A DNA stretch of 36,637 bases from Leptotrichia sp. OH3620_COT-345 (GTDB lineage Bacteria; Fusobacteriota; Fusobacteriia; Fusobacteriales; Leptotrichiaceae), in assembly GCF_003932895.1 (NCBI RefSeq), contig NZ_RQYW01000020.1, positions 1 through 36,637 on the forward strand. Direction: 5' to 3'. The notes beneath the pieces are model-generated. The model searched no databases, was not told the origin of the DNA, and saw nothing but the letters and a program-made list of their open reading frames with translations. This document shows, piece after piece, positions 7,297 to 14,961 of the stretch. The position numbers were made by a program, and so were the translations under genes. Position 1 is the stretch's first letter; every line of letters starts with the position of its first letter.

Positions 7297-8265
7297 TTGT
7301 TAAATATTGAAAAAATAGCTAAAAATATAAAATTAACAGAAGAAAAGGAAAGCAGATACACAGCTAAATATACGTTAGAGCCTTTATACAGAGGATACGG
7401 AAATACTATTGGAAATGCATTGAGAAGAATATTGTTATCGTCAATACCGGGATCAGCTATAAAAGGTCTTAGAATAGACGGTGTATTGAATGAATTTTCT
7501 ACAATATCAGGGGTAAAGGAAGCTGTTACGGATATAATATTAAATGTTAAGGAAATAGTTGTCGAACTGGATGAGCCGGGAGAGAAAAAAATGGTATTAT
7601 CCGTTAAAGGACCTAAAGTTATAACTGCTGCGGATATAAAGCCCGATGCCGGAATAAAAATTATAAATCCTGAACAAATTATTGCTACTGTAACGACTGA
7701 TAAGGAAATTAATATGGAATTTTTAGTTGATTCAGGTGAAGGATTTGTAGTTTCCGATGAGATAGATACGGAAGGTTGGCCAATTGGATATCTGGCAGTT
7801 GATGCCATATATACACCAATTAAGAAAGTAAATTATACTGTTGAAGATACTATGGTAGGAAGAGTTACAAATTATGACAAATTGATATTGGAAATTTCTA
7901 CTGACGGAAGTATTGAAATACAGGATGCATTATCATATGCCGTAGAATTGTTGATGATACATATAAAACCTTTTGCAAATATCGGTAACAGTATGAGTAA
8001 ATTCAGAGGAAATGAAGATGAAGCTTCTGTATCAAATTCCGAAGCTGAAAATAATATAGAAGATATGAAAATTGAAGAGTTGGATTTCACGGTGAGATCA
8101 TATAACTGTCTGAAAAAAGCAGGAGTGAATACTATATCTGACTTAACATCAATGACATATGTTGAACTGTTAAAAATTAAGAATTTAGGGAGAAAATCTC
8201 TGAATGAAATTATTGATAAAATGAAAGAGCTTGGTTACGATTTAAGTGAAGAAGCCGGGAATTAA
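7297..8265 (+). CDS. rpoA: DNA-directed RNA polymerase subunit alpha
   Basis: This is the assembly platform and activator/UP-element contact of RNA polymerase. The 322 residues divide into the N-terminal dimerisation domain (about 1-235, with GYGNTIGNALRRILLSS near 30-46) and a linker containing an acidic stretch (EDEASVSNSEAENN). The C-terminal domain runs from about 255 to 318 and has the helix-hairpin motif LKIKNLGRKSLNEI. The start is TTG at 7297, behind AAGGAG. Spacing and order follow the standard alpha operon. Confidence 0.97.
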   Translation: MLNIEKIAKNIKLTEEKESRYTAKYTLEPLYRGYGNTIGNALRRILLSSIPGSAIKGLRIDGVLNEFSTISGVKEAVTDIILNVKEIVVELDEPGEKKMVLSVKGPKVITAADIKPDAGIKIINPEQIIATVTTDKEINMEFLVDSGEGFVVSDEIDTEGWPIGYLAVDAIYTPIKKVNYTVEDTMVGRVTNYDKLILEISTDGSIEIQDALSYAVELLMIHIKPFANIGNSMSKFRGNEDEASVSNSEAENNIEDMKIEELDFTVRSYNCLKKAGVNTISDLTSMTYVELLKIKNLGRKSLNEIIDKMKELGYDLSEEAGN

Positions 8266-8298
8266 TAAAAAAAATTGGATCAAGGAGGGAAGTAGTAA

Positions 8299-8688
8299 AT
8301 GAATCATAATAAATCATATAGAAAATTAGGAAGAAGAAGTGATCATAGATTGGCAATGCTTAAAAATATGACTATTTCTTTAGTCAAGTCTGAAAGAATC
8401 GAAACAACGGTTACAAGAGCAAAAGAATTAAGAAAATTTGTTGAAAGAGTTATAACATTAGGGAAAAAATATAATAATCTTAATCTAGAAGATAACGGAG
8501 AAAGAGCAAAAGCAATCCATCTGAGAAGACAGGCTTTCTCATTTTTAAGAAATGAAGAAGCGGTAGCTAAGGTTTTTAAAGATATAGCACCTAAGTACAT
8601 GGACAGAAATGGCGGTTATACAAGAATTATCAAAACTGATGTAAGAAGAGGAGATTCGGCTGAATTAGCGATAATAGAATTAGTATAA
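8299..8688 (+). CDS. rplQ: 50S ribosomal protein L17 (bL17)
   Basis: This large-subunit protein lies near the exit tunnel. The 129 residues contain the signature [16 protein letters not shown] near the N-terminus, [19 protein letters not shown] (about 37-55) and the C-terminal [17 protein letters not shown] at 8299 is behind CAAGGAGGG. It is the last gene of the alpha operon and is followed by a strong terminator. Confidence 0.97.
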   Translation: MNHNKSYRKLGRRSDHRLAMLKNMTISLVKSERIETTVTRAKELRKFVERVITLGKKYNNLNLEDNGERAKAIHLRRQAFSFLRNEEAVAKVFKDIAPKYMDRNGGYTRIIKTDVRRGDSAELAIIELV

Positions 8689-8718
8689 TTAAATAAAAAT
8701 TTTTGAGAACTATGAAAG

Positions 8719-8760
8719 AAACCGATATACTTATTTTAAGGGTTATATCGGTTTTTATTT
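8719..8760 (+). terminator. Terminator of the alpha operon
   Basis: AAACCGATATA (8719-8729) pairs perfectly with TATATCGGTTT (8744-8754) and is followed by a T-rich run. It lies 30 bases after the rplQ stop. Confidence 0.85.
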
Positions 8761-8788
8761 TAAAGTTGATTTTAAAGAGTGAGGATAT

Positions 8789-9334
8789 ATGATAAAAATT
8801 TTAAATGAAAGTGAAATGTATGTTTATAAAGATAAATTGATTGAAATATATCAGAAAGCTTTAAATTTACAAGAAAAGTCCGCTCAGTATTTAGGAATAC
8901 GTATTGAAAACAGTATAAAAAATAAACTTAATACAGTAATAATTACTTCTTGGGATGAGAAGACAAATGAAATAACAGGATTCGTATACGGTTTTGATTT
9001 TAGACCTGAAAACTGGTGGGCTTTACAAATAAAAGATTTTCTTCCCTTAAAAGAAGGTATAAATTGGTATGAAAATACATTTGAACTTAATGAACTTATG
9101 ATTTCTCCTGAATATCAGGGTAAGGGATATGGAAAAAGACTTATGAAAGAACTTGAAAAAAATATTTCTCATAGATTTATACTGTTAAGTACAAAAAAGA
9201 ATAACAATGCAAAAGTAATTGATTTTTATCATAAATTAGAGTATCGGAATATAATAGACCCTTTTAATTATATTGATAATGCTTATGATACATCAATTAT
9301 TATGTGTTTTGATAAAAATAAAGAAAGGAATTAA
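8789..9334 (+). CDS. GNAT-family N-acetyltransferase
   Basis: This is a 181-residue cytoplasmic acyl-CoA-dependent acetyltransferase. Motif A for acetyl-CoA pyrophosphate binding is clear near residues 102-117: ELMISPEYQGKGYGKRLM, with Gln110, Gly111, Gly113 and Gly115. A beta strand with ILLSTKKNNNAKVIDFYHKL (131-150) matches the usual motif B region. Substrate is not predictable. ATG follows GTGAGGATAT. A hairpin overlaps its stop codon, and brnQ starts 38 bases later, so partial read-through into brnQ is possible. Confidence 0.85.
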   Translation: MIKILNESEMYVYKDKLIEIYQKALNLQEKSAQYLGIRIENSIKNKLNTVIITSWDEKTNEITGFVYGFDFRPENWWALQIKDFLPLKEGINWYENTFELNELMISPEYQGKGYGKRLMKELEKNISHRFILLSTKKNNNAKVIDFYHKLEYRNIIDPFNYIDNAYDTSIIMCFDKNKERN

Positions 9335-9364
9335 AACTGTAAAAACATATTCAAAACAGTTTTA
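9333..9364 (+). terminator. Weak hairpin between the GNAT gene and brnQ
   Basis: AAAACTGT (9333-9340), overlapping the GNAT stop, pairs with ACAGTTTT (9357-9364). There is no long T-run after it, and the brnQ ribosome-binding site TAGGAAAG follows at once. It could attenuate or terminate weakly. Confidence 0.4.
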
Positions 9365-9372
9365 GGAAAGAA

Positions 9373-10677
9373 ATGAAGAAAAAAGAATTAATAATGATAG
9401 GATTAATGATATTCTCTCTATTTTTCGGAGCGGGGAATTTGATATTTCCTCCAATTATTGGAAAAGAGGCGGGTACGAATATGCCGATAACAATGATATT
9501 TTTTGCTGTGACAGCTATCATTTTTCCTGTTTTGGGAATAATAGCCGTAGCAAAGTCCAATGGATTAAAAAATCTGGCAGGCAGAGTAGATTCTGTATTT
9601 GCAATAGTTTTTACTGTAGCAACATATTTGGCTATAGGACCTGCATTAGCTATGCCTAGAGCGGGAACGGTTCCCTTTGAAATAGCTATAGCACCTTATC
9701 TCCCTGAAGGAAGTTCGGTAAAAACGGCATTATTTATTTATACAACGATATTTTTCGGAGTAGTTTATTGGCTAAGCTTAAATCCCAATAAGCTTCTTGA
9801 CAGAATAAGTAAAATAACATCACCTGTATTTTTAATATTGATATTTATGCTTTTTTTAGGAACATTTATAAAACCTATGGGAAATTATGCTCAACCTTCG
9901 GAAATTTATTCTAAAAATTTAGGACTTCAAGGATTTCTTGATGGATATTTGACTTTGGATGCACTGGCAGCATTGAATTATGGTCTTGTAGTTGTATTTG
10001 TAATTAAATCTAAAAATATTATTGAAGAAGGAAAAATAACAAAAACAGTAATTACTACGGGGATTTTTGCGGGAATGATGTTGTTCATAGTATATATGAT
10101 GCTTGCTCATGTGGGAGCCTCAAGTGCTTCAATGTTTCCTCATACAAAAAATGGAGCTGAAATACTTGCGAATACAGTAAGGTATTCATATGGGGATTTT
10201 GGCGGGATATTACTTGCGAGTATATTTACAATAGCCTGTCTGAATATCGGGGTAGGACTGACAACATCACTTAGTCAATATTTTAATTTATTAATAAAAA
10301 AAGTTCCTTACAAAATATGGGCGACAATTTGGGTAATATGGAGTTATATACTTGCAAATATGGGATTGAATAAAATAATGGAATACAGTGTTCCCGTCTT
10401 ACTGGCTATATACCCGGCATCACTGGTTCTCATAATGTTAGCATTGCTTGATAAATGGATAAAAGGGAATACAATAATATATAAAGCGGCAGTTTATCCT
10501 ACAGTAGCAGTGAGCATAATAAGTACTTTGGACAAAATAGGTATTTCAGTGCCTTTGTTAACGGTATTGGCTAAAAAACTACCTTTACATAATGCGGATT
10601 TGGGATGGATAAGTGTTACAGTAGTTTCTTTTATTGTCAGTTTCTGCATTGTACATTTTTCAGAGGAAAATAAATAA
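9373..10677 (+). CDS. brnQ: Branched-chain amino acid transporter, LIVCS family
   Basis: This cation-coupled inner-membrane importer takes up Leu, Ile and Val. The 434 residues are strongly hydrophobic, with about twelve membrane segments. The family start LMIFSLFFGAGNLIFPPIIG lies at about residues 11-30, TLDALAALNYG near 195-205, and FTIACLNIGVGLTTS near 285-299. ATG follows AGGAAAG. No amino-acid biosynthesis or T-box element lies nearby, so its regulation is not visible. It is converging on the acid phosphatase gene, with one shared hairpin between them. Confidence 0.95.
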   Translation: MKKKELIMIGLMIFSLFFGAGNLIFPPIIGKEAGTNMPITMIFFAVTAIIFPVLGIIAVAKSNGLKNLAGRVDSVFAIVFTVATYLAIGPALAMPRAGTVPFEIAIAPYLPEGSSVKTALFIYTTIFFGVVYWLSLNPNKLLDRISKITSPVFLILIFMLFLGTFIKPMGNYAQPSEIYSKNLGLQGFLDGYLTLDALAALNYGLVVVFVIKSKNIIEEGKITKTVITTGIFAGMMLFIVYMMLAHVGASSASMFPHTKNGAEILANTVRYSYGDFGGILLASIFTIACLNIGVGLTTSLSQYFNLLIKKVPYKIWATIWVIWSYILANMGLNKIMEYSVPVLLAIYPASLVLIMLALLDKWIKGNTIIYKAAVYPTVAVSIISTLDKIGISVPLLTVLAKKLPLHNADLGWISVTVVSFIVSFCIVHFSEENK

Positions 10678-10770
10678 AACAGTTTTCACACTTTTTTTGA
10701 AAAAAAGCTTAGGAAAAAAACGATTCAACCTTTTTTACAAAAAAGATTAAAAAGAGTAGGAACTAGCAGT

Positions 10771-10801
10771 GTGAGGGCATATAACAGCCCTCACTAATTT
10801 T
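10771..10801 (+). terminator. Terminator between brnQ and the acid phosphatase gene
   Basis: GTGAGGGC (10771-10778) pairs with GCCCTCAC (10787-10794) around an 8-nt loop and is followed by a run of seven T. It lies between convergent genes. On the minus strand it follows the acid phosphatase stop directly but lacks a T-run on that side. Confidence 0.8.
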
Positions 10802-10802
10802 T

Positions 10803-11531
10803 TTACCATGCGGAGTTAATTAAAACTTCTTCTCCATAGCCTCCATTAAGTTTTTGGGGATTAGTGGAGTTATAAGCTCTCTGAACACGGATTCCTCTTA
10901 TTCCCAATTCTCTTGCAGCTAAAATATCATCATCACTATCACCGTAGTGAATTGAAACATTATGTTTTTTTATATAAAATGACTTATCGTATTTATAGCC
11001 ACCAGTAGGAGTATCTCCCGTATATTCTACATAAACTTCTTTAGGTAAATTGAAAAATCTTTTCAGTGTTTTTGATAATTTAGTAGAAGTATAATTTTTG
11101 TCTTTTGAATGTTTTGTTCTTCCGGTAATAAAGAAAATATTGTCTCCTCTTTCCAAATGCATTTTTATAAGATCGGCAGCCGACTGTTTCGGAATAGAAT
11201 GCTCATCTCCCATTTCAGCAACATAATCCCAAAATTTCTGATTATAAAGATAGCTTATCGCTCCTCTTTTATCACCGGGAATTTGAAAATAATCCTGACC
11301 ATATCTGAAATATCCACTGGAGTGAAGAAGAGTGTCATCCACATCAAAACTTACATTTATAGTTCCTTTTCCTTCCAGGCTTTTTTTTATGTCTTCTACT
11401 GATACAAAATGAATCGCCTTCTGGATTTTGTCAGTTGAATAAAATCCTTCATGAGTGTAAGGAACTTTCGGTCCTGCGCCGAACAATGTGTTTGCTGATA
11501 AAATTGCCAAAATTAATAATGATTTTTTCAT
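10803..11531 (-). CDS. aphA: Class B acid phosphatase, AphA-type
   Basis: This exported non-specific phosphatase of the HAD-like class B (DDDD) family releases phosphate or nucleosides from nucleotides in the periplasm. The 242 residues begin with a signal peptide (MKKSLLILAILSANTLFG), followed by the nucleophile motif FDVDDTLL (62-69, Asp63 and Asp65). FFITGRTK (133-140), Lys residues around 180-183 in GGYKYDKSF, and GDSDDD (197-202) complete the active site. The C-terminus GGYGEEVLINSAW matches the family end. ATG is preceded by AAGGAGG. Its likely promoter at 11635-11650 shares a 16-base element with two other genes here. Confidence 0.93.
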   Translation of the reverse strand: MKKSLLILAILSANTLFGAGPKVPYTHEGFYSTDKIQKAIHFVSVEDIKKSLEGKGTINVSFDVDDTLLHSSGYFRYGQDYFQIPGDKRGAISYLYNQKFWDYVAEMGDEHSIPKQSAADLIKMHLERGDNIFFITGRTKHSKDKNYTSTKLSKTLKRFFNLPKEVYVEYTGDTPTGGYKYDKSFYIKKHNVSIHYGDSDDDILAARELGIRGIRVQRAYNSTNPQKLNGGYGEEVLINSAW

Positions 11532-11634
11532 ATAATCCTCCTTGTGTAATATAGTTTAAAATAATAATTTTTTGTCATTATGGAATAACCATGACGGATG
11601 AAAATAAATATTTTCTGAAATTATCATATAATAT

Positions 11635-11650
11635 ATTATAACCTGATTTT
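11635..11650 (-). promoter_or_regulatory. Promoter element of the acid phosphatase gene (shared motif)
   Basis: On the minus strand this reads AAAATCAGGT directly joined to TATAAT. It is about 100 bases upstream of the gene. No good -35 box sits 17 bases upstream of the TATAAT. The same element appears at 12160-12175 and 14786-14801. Confidence 0.55.
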
Positions 11651-11761
11651 AAAATTTATCATTAAAAAAAGATTATTTTTTTGAATTTGTTTTTCATGTT
11701 TACAAAATATTTTTATTATAATATAATAAAATTAATAGAAGAAAGGATTAGTGCAATAAAA

Positions 11762-12094
11762 ATGAAAAATAAAAAAAATAATATGTTTGAAAAAATATAT
11801 GGAATTACGAGAAAAATACCTTATGGCAAAGTAGCTACTTACGGTCAAATTGCAGTTTTAGCGGGAAATCCAAAATTATCAAGAGTTGTAGGATATGCAA
11901 TGAGTTTTTGTCCTTATAGGGATGTTCCTTGCCATAGAGTAGTAAATAGATTCGGAGAACTTGCAAAAAATTTTGGAGAAAATGGAAGCGAAGAACAGAA
12001 AGTACGACTTAAAAATGAAGGAATTGATATAAATGAAAGTAATTGTGTAAATTTAAGAAAATATATATGGAATGTAGTAGAAAATGAAGTATAA
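11762..12094 (+). CDS. MGMT-family DNA-binding protein, short alkyltransferase-like
   Basis: The 110 residues correspond to the C-terminal domain of O6-alkylguanine-DNA alkyltransferases. It has IPYGKVATYGQIA (19-31), the Arg finger in RVVGYAMS (from residue 41), and PCHRVV with the alkyl-acceptor Cys57. The Cys is kept, so it differs from ATL proteins that carry Trp there. It lacks the N-terminal Ada-like domain, so repair of alkylated guanine, or lesion recognition only, are both possible. The start is ambiguous. ATG-11762 follows GAAAGGA by 14 nt, ATG-11783 is the next choice, and the ATG at 11681 would add an AT-rich, unlikely N-terminus. Confidence 0.8.
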   Translation: MKNKKNNMFEKIYGITRKIPYGKVATYGQIAVLAGNPKLSRVVGYAMSFCPYRDVPCHRVVNRFGELAKNFGENGSEEQKVRLKNEGIDINESNCVNLRKYIWNVVENEV

Positions 12095-12097
12095 CCG

Positions 12098-12153
12098 AAA
12101 GACTTAAAAACAAATTATAACAAAGCAGAAAAAATTATAAAAAAGTCTTTTTT
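12098..12153 (+). terminator. Possible terminator after the MGMT-family gene
   Basis: AAAGACTT (12098-12105) pairs with AAGTCTTT (12143-12150) across a 37-nt loop, followed by more T. The long loop makes it a weak candidate. Confidence 0.4.
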
Positions 12154-12159
12154 AAATTG

Positions 12160-12175
12160 AAAATCAGGGTATAAT
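12160..12175 (+). promoter_or_regulatory. Promoter element of the OppA-type gene (shared motif)
   Basis: AAAATCAGGG is joined directly to TATAAT (12170-12175), 44 bases before the GTG start. The -35 position holds only CTTTTT. The element is identical to 14786-14801 on the opposite strand and differs at one base from 11635-11650. Confidence 0.6.
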
Positions 12176-12218
12176 ATAGTTAAAGAAAATGTTTATTGTA
12201 TAAGGAGGTCGTATTATT

Positions 12219-13835
12219 GTGAAAAAAATATTATTATTTGTTACAATGTCAGCAATGTTATTAATTATGGCTTGTGGAAAAGGAAAAACCGATAAAAAAG
12301 AAACAGGTTCTGAGAAAAAAGGGGAAAAAAGTATAGCTGTCAATATCAGCTCTGAACCTAAAACTATTGATCCTCAATTAGCTACAGAAGCATCGGGAAT
12401 TATTGTTGATACTTTGCTTTTTGAGGGATTAACAAGAATAGATTTGAAAGGTGAAGTAACAGGTGCTGCTTCTGAAAGTTGGGAAATAAGTGAGGATGGA
12501 TTAACTTGGAAATTTAATTTAAGAAAGAATGCAAAATGGTCAAATGGTGATCCTGTAACTGCACATGATTTTGTGTTTGGTTGGCTGAGAGCTTTAAATC
12601 CTGAAACTGCTTCAGAATACGCCTATGAATTGTATTATATAGAGGGAGCACAGGAATATAATGAAAAAAAAGGAAAAAAAGAAAATGTTAAAATTAAAGC
12701 ATTGGATGATTATACTCTTGAATTTAAAATAAAGAAACCGACACCATATTTGCCTTCGTTACTTTCATTTCCTACTTATTATCCTGCAAATGAAAAATTT
12801 GTAAAGGAAACAGGTCAGGAATATATGACAACTGTCAAAAAATCAATGGGTAACGGACCTTATGTATTGAAAGAATGGACACCTGAATCAAATATGATTT
12901 TAGCGAAAAGTGAAAATTACTGGAATAAGGACAATATTCATATGGATAAATTGGAATTAAAAATGATTTCAGATGAGGCGGCATTAAAAAATGCCTTTAA
13001 AAATAAGGAGTTGGATATAAGTGATATTTCAGGAAATTTAGTAGCCGACTTTCAAGGCAGCAAAGAATTAGTGTCTTATGTAAAAGGTTCTATAAGATTT
13101 TTAAAATTTAATTTAAAAGAAAAATTAACATCAAATCCTAAAATAAGAGAAGCCCTTTCTCTTGCAATTGATAGGGAAGAATTAGGACAAAATGTGGCAG
13201 TAGGAAGTTTTATACCTGCAAAAGGATTTGTTCCTGAAGGTTACGGAAAATTAGGGGATAAAGATTTTAGAGAGGCAAATGGAGATTTATATGAAAAGTA
13301 TAATCCTGAAAAGGCTAAAAAAATGTTTGATGAAGGAATGAAAGAGCTGGGAAATCCTGAACCTAAGATAACTTTACAAATATTTGAAGCATATGGGAAT
13401 AAAGATTTGGCAGTATATGTCCAGGAGAAATGGAGAAAAATTCTGGGACTGGAAACTGAAATAATTATTAATACTCCTAAAGTTTATTTTCAGAATGAAC
13501 AACAGGGGAATTACGTTGTGGCAATCGGAATGTGGGGGCCTGATTATTTAGATCCTATGACATACATGGATATGTGGGTTACTGATGGAGGAAATAACCA
13601 AACAGGTTGGTCTAACAAAAAATATGATTCATTGCTGGAAGAAGCGAAACTCACAACTGATAATGATATAAGAATAAGAAAAATGATGGAAGCCGAAAAA
13701 ATATTAGGTGAAGAATTTCCTATTGCGGTGTTGGCAATAAATGTAAAAAATGTTTTAGTAAGTGATAGGGTAAAAAATATGAATTTTATGAAAATTGCTG
13801 CAGGGAATGATTTTTACTATGTTGATTTAAAATAA
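12219..13835 (+). CDS. oppA: Oligopeptide ABC transporter substrate-binding lipoprotein, OppA-type
   Basis: This extracytoplasmic binding protein belongs to the SBP_bac_5 family. The 538 residues begin with a lipoprotein signal, lipobox LIMAC with Cys19, followed by a Lys-rich linker. The family signature EPKTIDPQLATEASG is near residues 47-61, and SWEISEDGLTWKFNLRKNAKWSNGDPVTAHDF near 88-119. The GTG start at 12219 follows TAAGGAGGTC. No permease or ATPase genes are adjacent, so it is an orphan binding protein that must use a transporter encoded elsewhere. Peptides are the likely ligand, but nickel or murein peptides cannot be excluded. It ends at the hairpin at 13845-13876. Confidence 0.92.
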   Translation: MKKILLFVTMSAMLLIMACGKGKTDKKETGSEKKGEKSIAVNISSEPKTIDPQLATEASGIIVDTLLFEGLTRIDLKGEVTGAASESWEISEDGLTWKFNLRKNAKWSNGDPVTAHDFVFGWLRALNPETASEYAYELYYIEGAQEYNEKKGKKENVKIKALDDYTLEFKIKKPTPYLPSLLSFPTYYPANEKFVKETGQEYMTTVKKSMGNGPYVLKEWTPESNMILAKSENYWNKDNIHMDKLELKMISDEAALKNAFKNKELDISDISGNLVADFQGSKELVSYVKGSIRFLKFNLKEKLTSNPKIREALSLAIDREELGQNVAVGSFIPAKGFVPEGYGKLGDKDFREANGDLYEKYNPEKAKKMFDEGMKELGNPEPKITLQIFEAYGNKDLAVYVQEKWRKILGLETEIIINTPKVYFQNEQQGNYVVAIGMWGPDYLDPMTYMDMWVTDGGNNQTGWSNKKYDSLLEEAKLTTDNDIRIRKMMEAEKILGEEFPIAVLAINVKNVLVSDRVKNMNFMKIAAGNDFYYVDLK

Positions 13836-13844
13836 TAAAATTTA

Positions 13845-13876
13845 TGAGGGCTGTTTAATTGCAGCCCTCGTATTTT
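13845..13876 (+). terminator. Terminator after the OppA-type gene
   Basis: GAGGGCTG (13846-13853) pairs with CAGCCCTC (13862-13869) around an 8-nt loop, then T-rich sequence. The GAGGGC/GCCCTC core matches the hairpins at 435-458 and 10771-10794. Confidence 0.8.
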
Positions 13877-14234
13877 TATTATCAGTTATTGGTTTTTCCT
13901 GTACTTTTGTGACGGAAAAATAATAACTCAAATTATTTTGCAGTTAAAATTCTTTCATTGTTATTTTTAGATTTAATTATGAAATTTTAGATTCTGAAAA
14001 GTTTATAAAATAATAAATCTACTTTTATTATTTCAAGCCGAATAATTTATTTTTTAAAACTTAAAAGATGTAAATGAAGCTATAAAAATATTTTTTTGTT
14101 TTTACATTTTTTACATTGTATGGATAGGTTTTATGAGTTAAAATCATTCTTTTGACTGAAAATAATATATATTTTAAAAAACTAAAAATTATTGTTTTTA
14201 ATGAAGTCTTATATTTTGCTAAAAAATAGAAAAA
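13877..14234. other. Intergenic region, no gene seen
   Basis: This is about 360 bases of very AT-rich sequence between two convergent genes. I see no ORF with a ribosome-binding site, no RNA gene and no clear hairpin with a T-run for the minus-strand gene. Confidence 0.5.
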
Positions 14235-14729
14235 TTAGACTTTTTTTGTTTCAATTTTATTATCATCTATAAGCTGTTCAGCTATCCATTCAGCAACTTT
14301 TCCCGTGATTTTTATACAGTGTTCTTTTCTTTCAGGACTTTTAAAATCATCGCCTTTCCATTTCCTTGTCATTACACGACAGCAGCATGAGCCATATTCT
14401 TTTATAATATGATCATGAAGTCCTTTAGCGATTTCAAACATTTTATCCTGTATAGCTTCTCCTTGAATACGTCCATAAACAATGCCTAAAGCCATTTGTC
14501 CACCGGAAACTGCACCACAAAGACATCCGGCTTTTCCCATTCCTATAGGAAATCCGCTTGCAAGTTTGACAACTTCAGGTGGGTAAGGTTGGCCCAAATA
14601 ATTATTTAAAACAGTAACAACTGCTTCACTACAAAAAAATGTACCTGAACGAAAAAATTCTTCAGAATCTTCTTTTATTTTTTTCACGAGTTCTTCTTTT
14701 GTAAATTTTTTTGTATTAATTTTATCCAT
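14235..14729 (-). CDS. C_GCAxxG_C_C family (putative redox) protein
   Basis: The 164 residues show the Cys pattern that names this family. Cys33 is in FFCSEAV, Cys69 and Cys71 are in AGCLCGAVSGGQMALG, there is a CCC run at 115-117, and Cys138 is in KEHCIKI. Members are predicted cytoplasmic proteins that bind metal or undergo thiol redox, some fused to other redox domains; no exact reaction is established that I can state. The ATG is preceded by AAGGAGAA. A promoter element shared with the OppA-type and acid phosphatase genes lies about 60 bases upstream. A run of three Cys is notable. Confidence 0.85.
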   Translation of the reverse strand: MDKINTKKFTKEELVKKIKEDSEEFFRSGTFFCSEAVVTVLNNYLGQPYPPEVVKLASGFPIGMGKAGCLCGAVSGGQMALGIVYGRIQGEAIQDKMFEIAKGLHDHIIKEYGSCCCRVMTRKWKGDDFKSPERKEHCIKITGKVAEWIAEQLIDDNKIETKKV

Positions 14730-14785
14730 TGTTCTTCTCCTTATAATTTAATTTTCTCCCAAAAATATTTGTTCTTTATATTTAA

Positions 14786-14801
14786 ATTATACCCTGATTT
14801 T
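14786..14801 (-). promoter_or_regulatory. Promoter element of the C_GCAxxG_C_C gene (shared motif)
   Basis: The minus strand reads AAAATCAGGG joined to TATAAT, identical over 16 bases to 12160-12175. The -35 position is AT-only and does not match consensus. Confidence 0.55.
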
Positions 14802-14961
14802 AAAAAAATTATTATAGAAAAAAAGAATACAGTATTTAAAAATAGAATATTTAAAAATATTAAAATTAAGATAAAAGAAATAAAAAAATAAGAAATATAA
14901 TGTAAATAAAATGTATAATATTTATAATAAAATCATAAAAAATAAAATTCAGGAGGACAGT

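Noticed and set aside
7251-7808. 185-residue minus-strand ORF inside rpoA
   Set aside because: Antisense shadow of rpoA; low-complexity Ser/Ile/Phe composition and no start signals.
11681-11761. Upstream in-frame ATG extending the MGMT-family protein by 27 residues
   Set aside because: The extension is encoded by promoter-like AT-rich DNA, lacks a ribosome-binding site and has no counterpart in the family.
14911-14961. Earlier ATG for the tannase-like gene
   Set aside because: It has no ribosome-binding site and would put 17 polar residues ahead of an otherwise typical signal peptide; ATG-14962 has AGGAGG.
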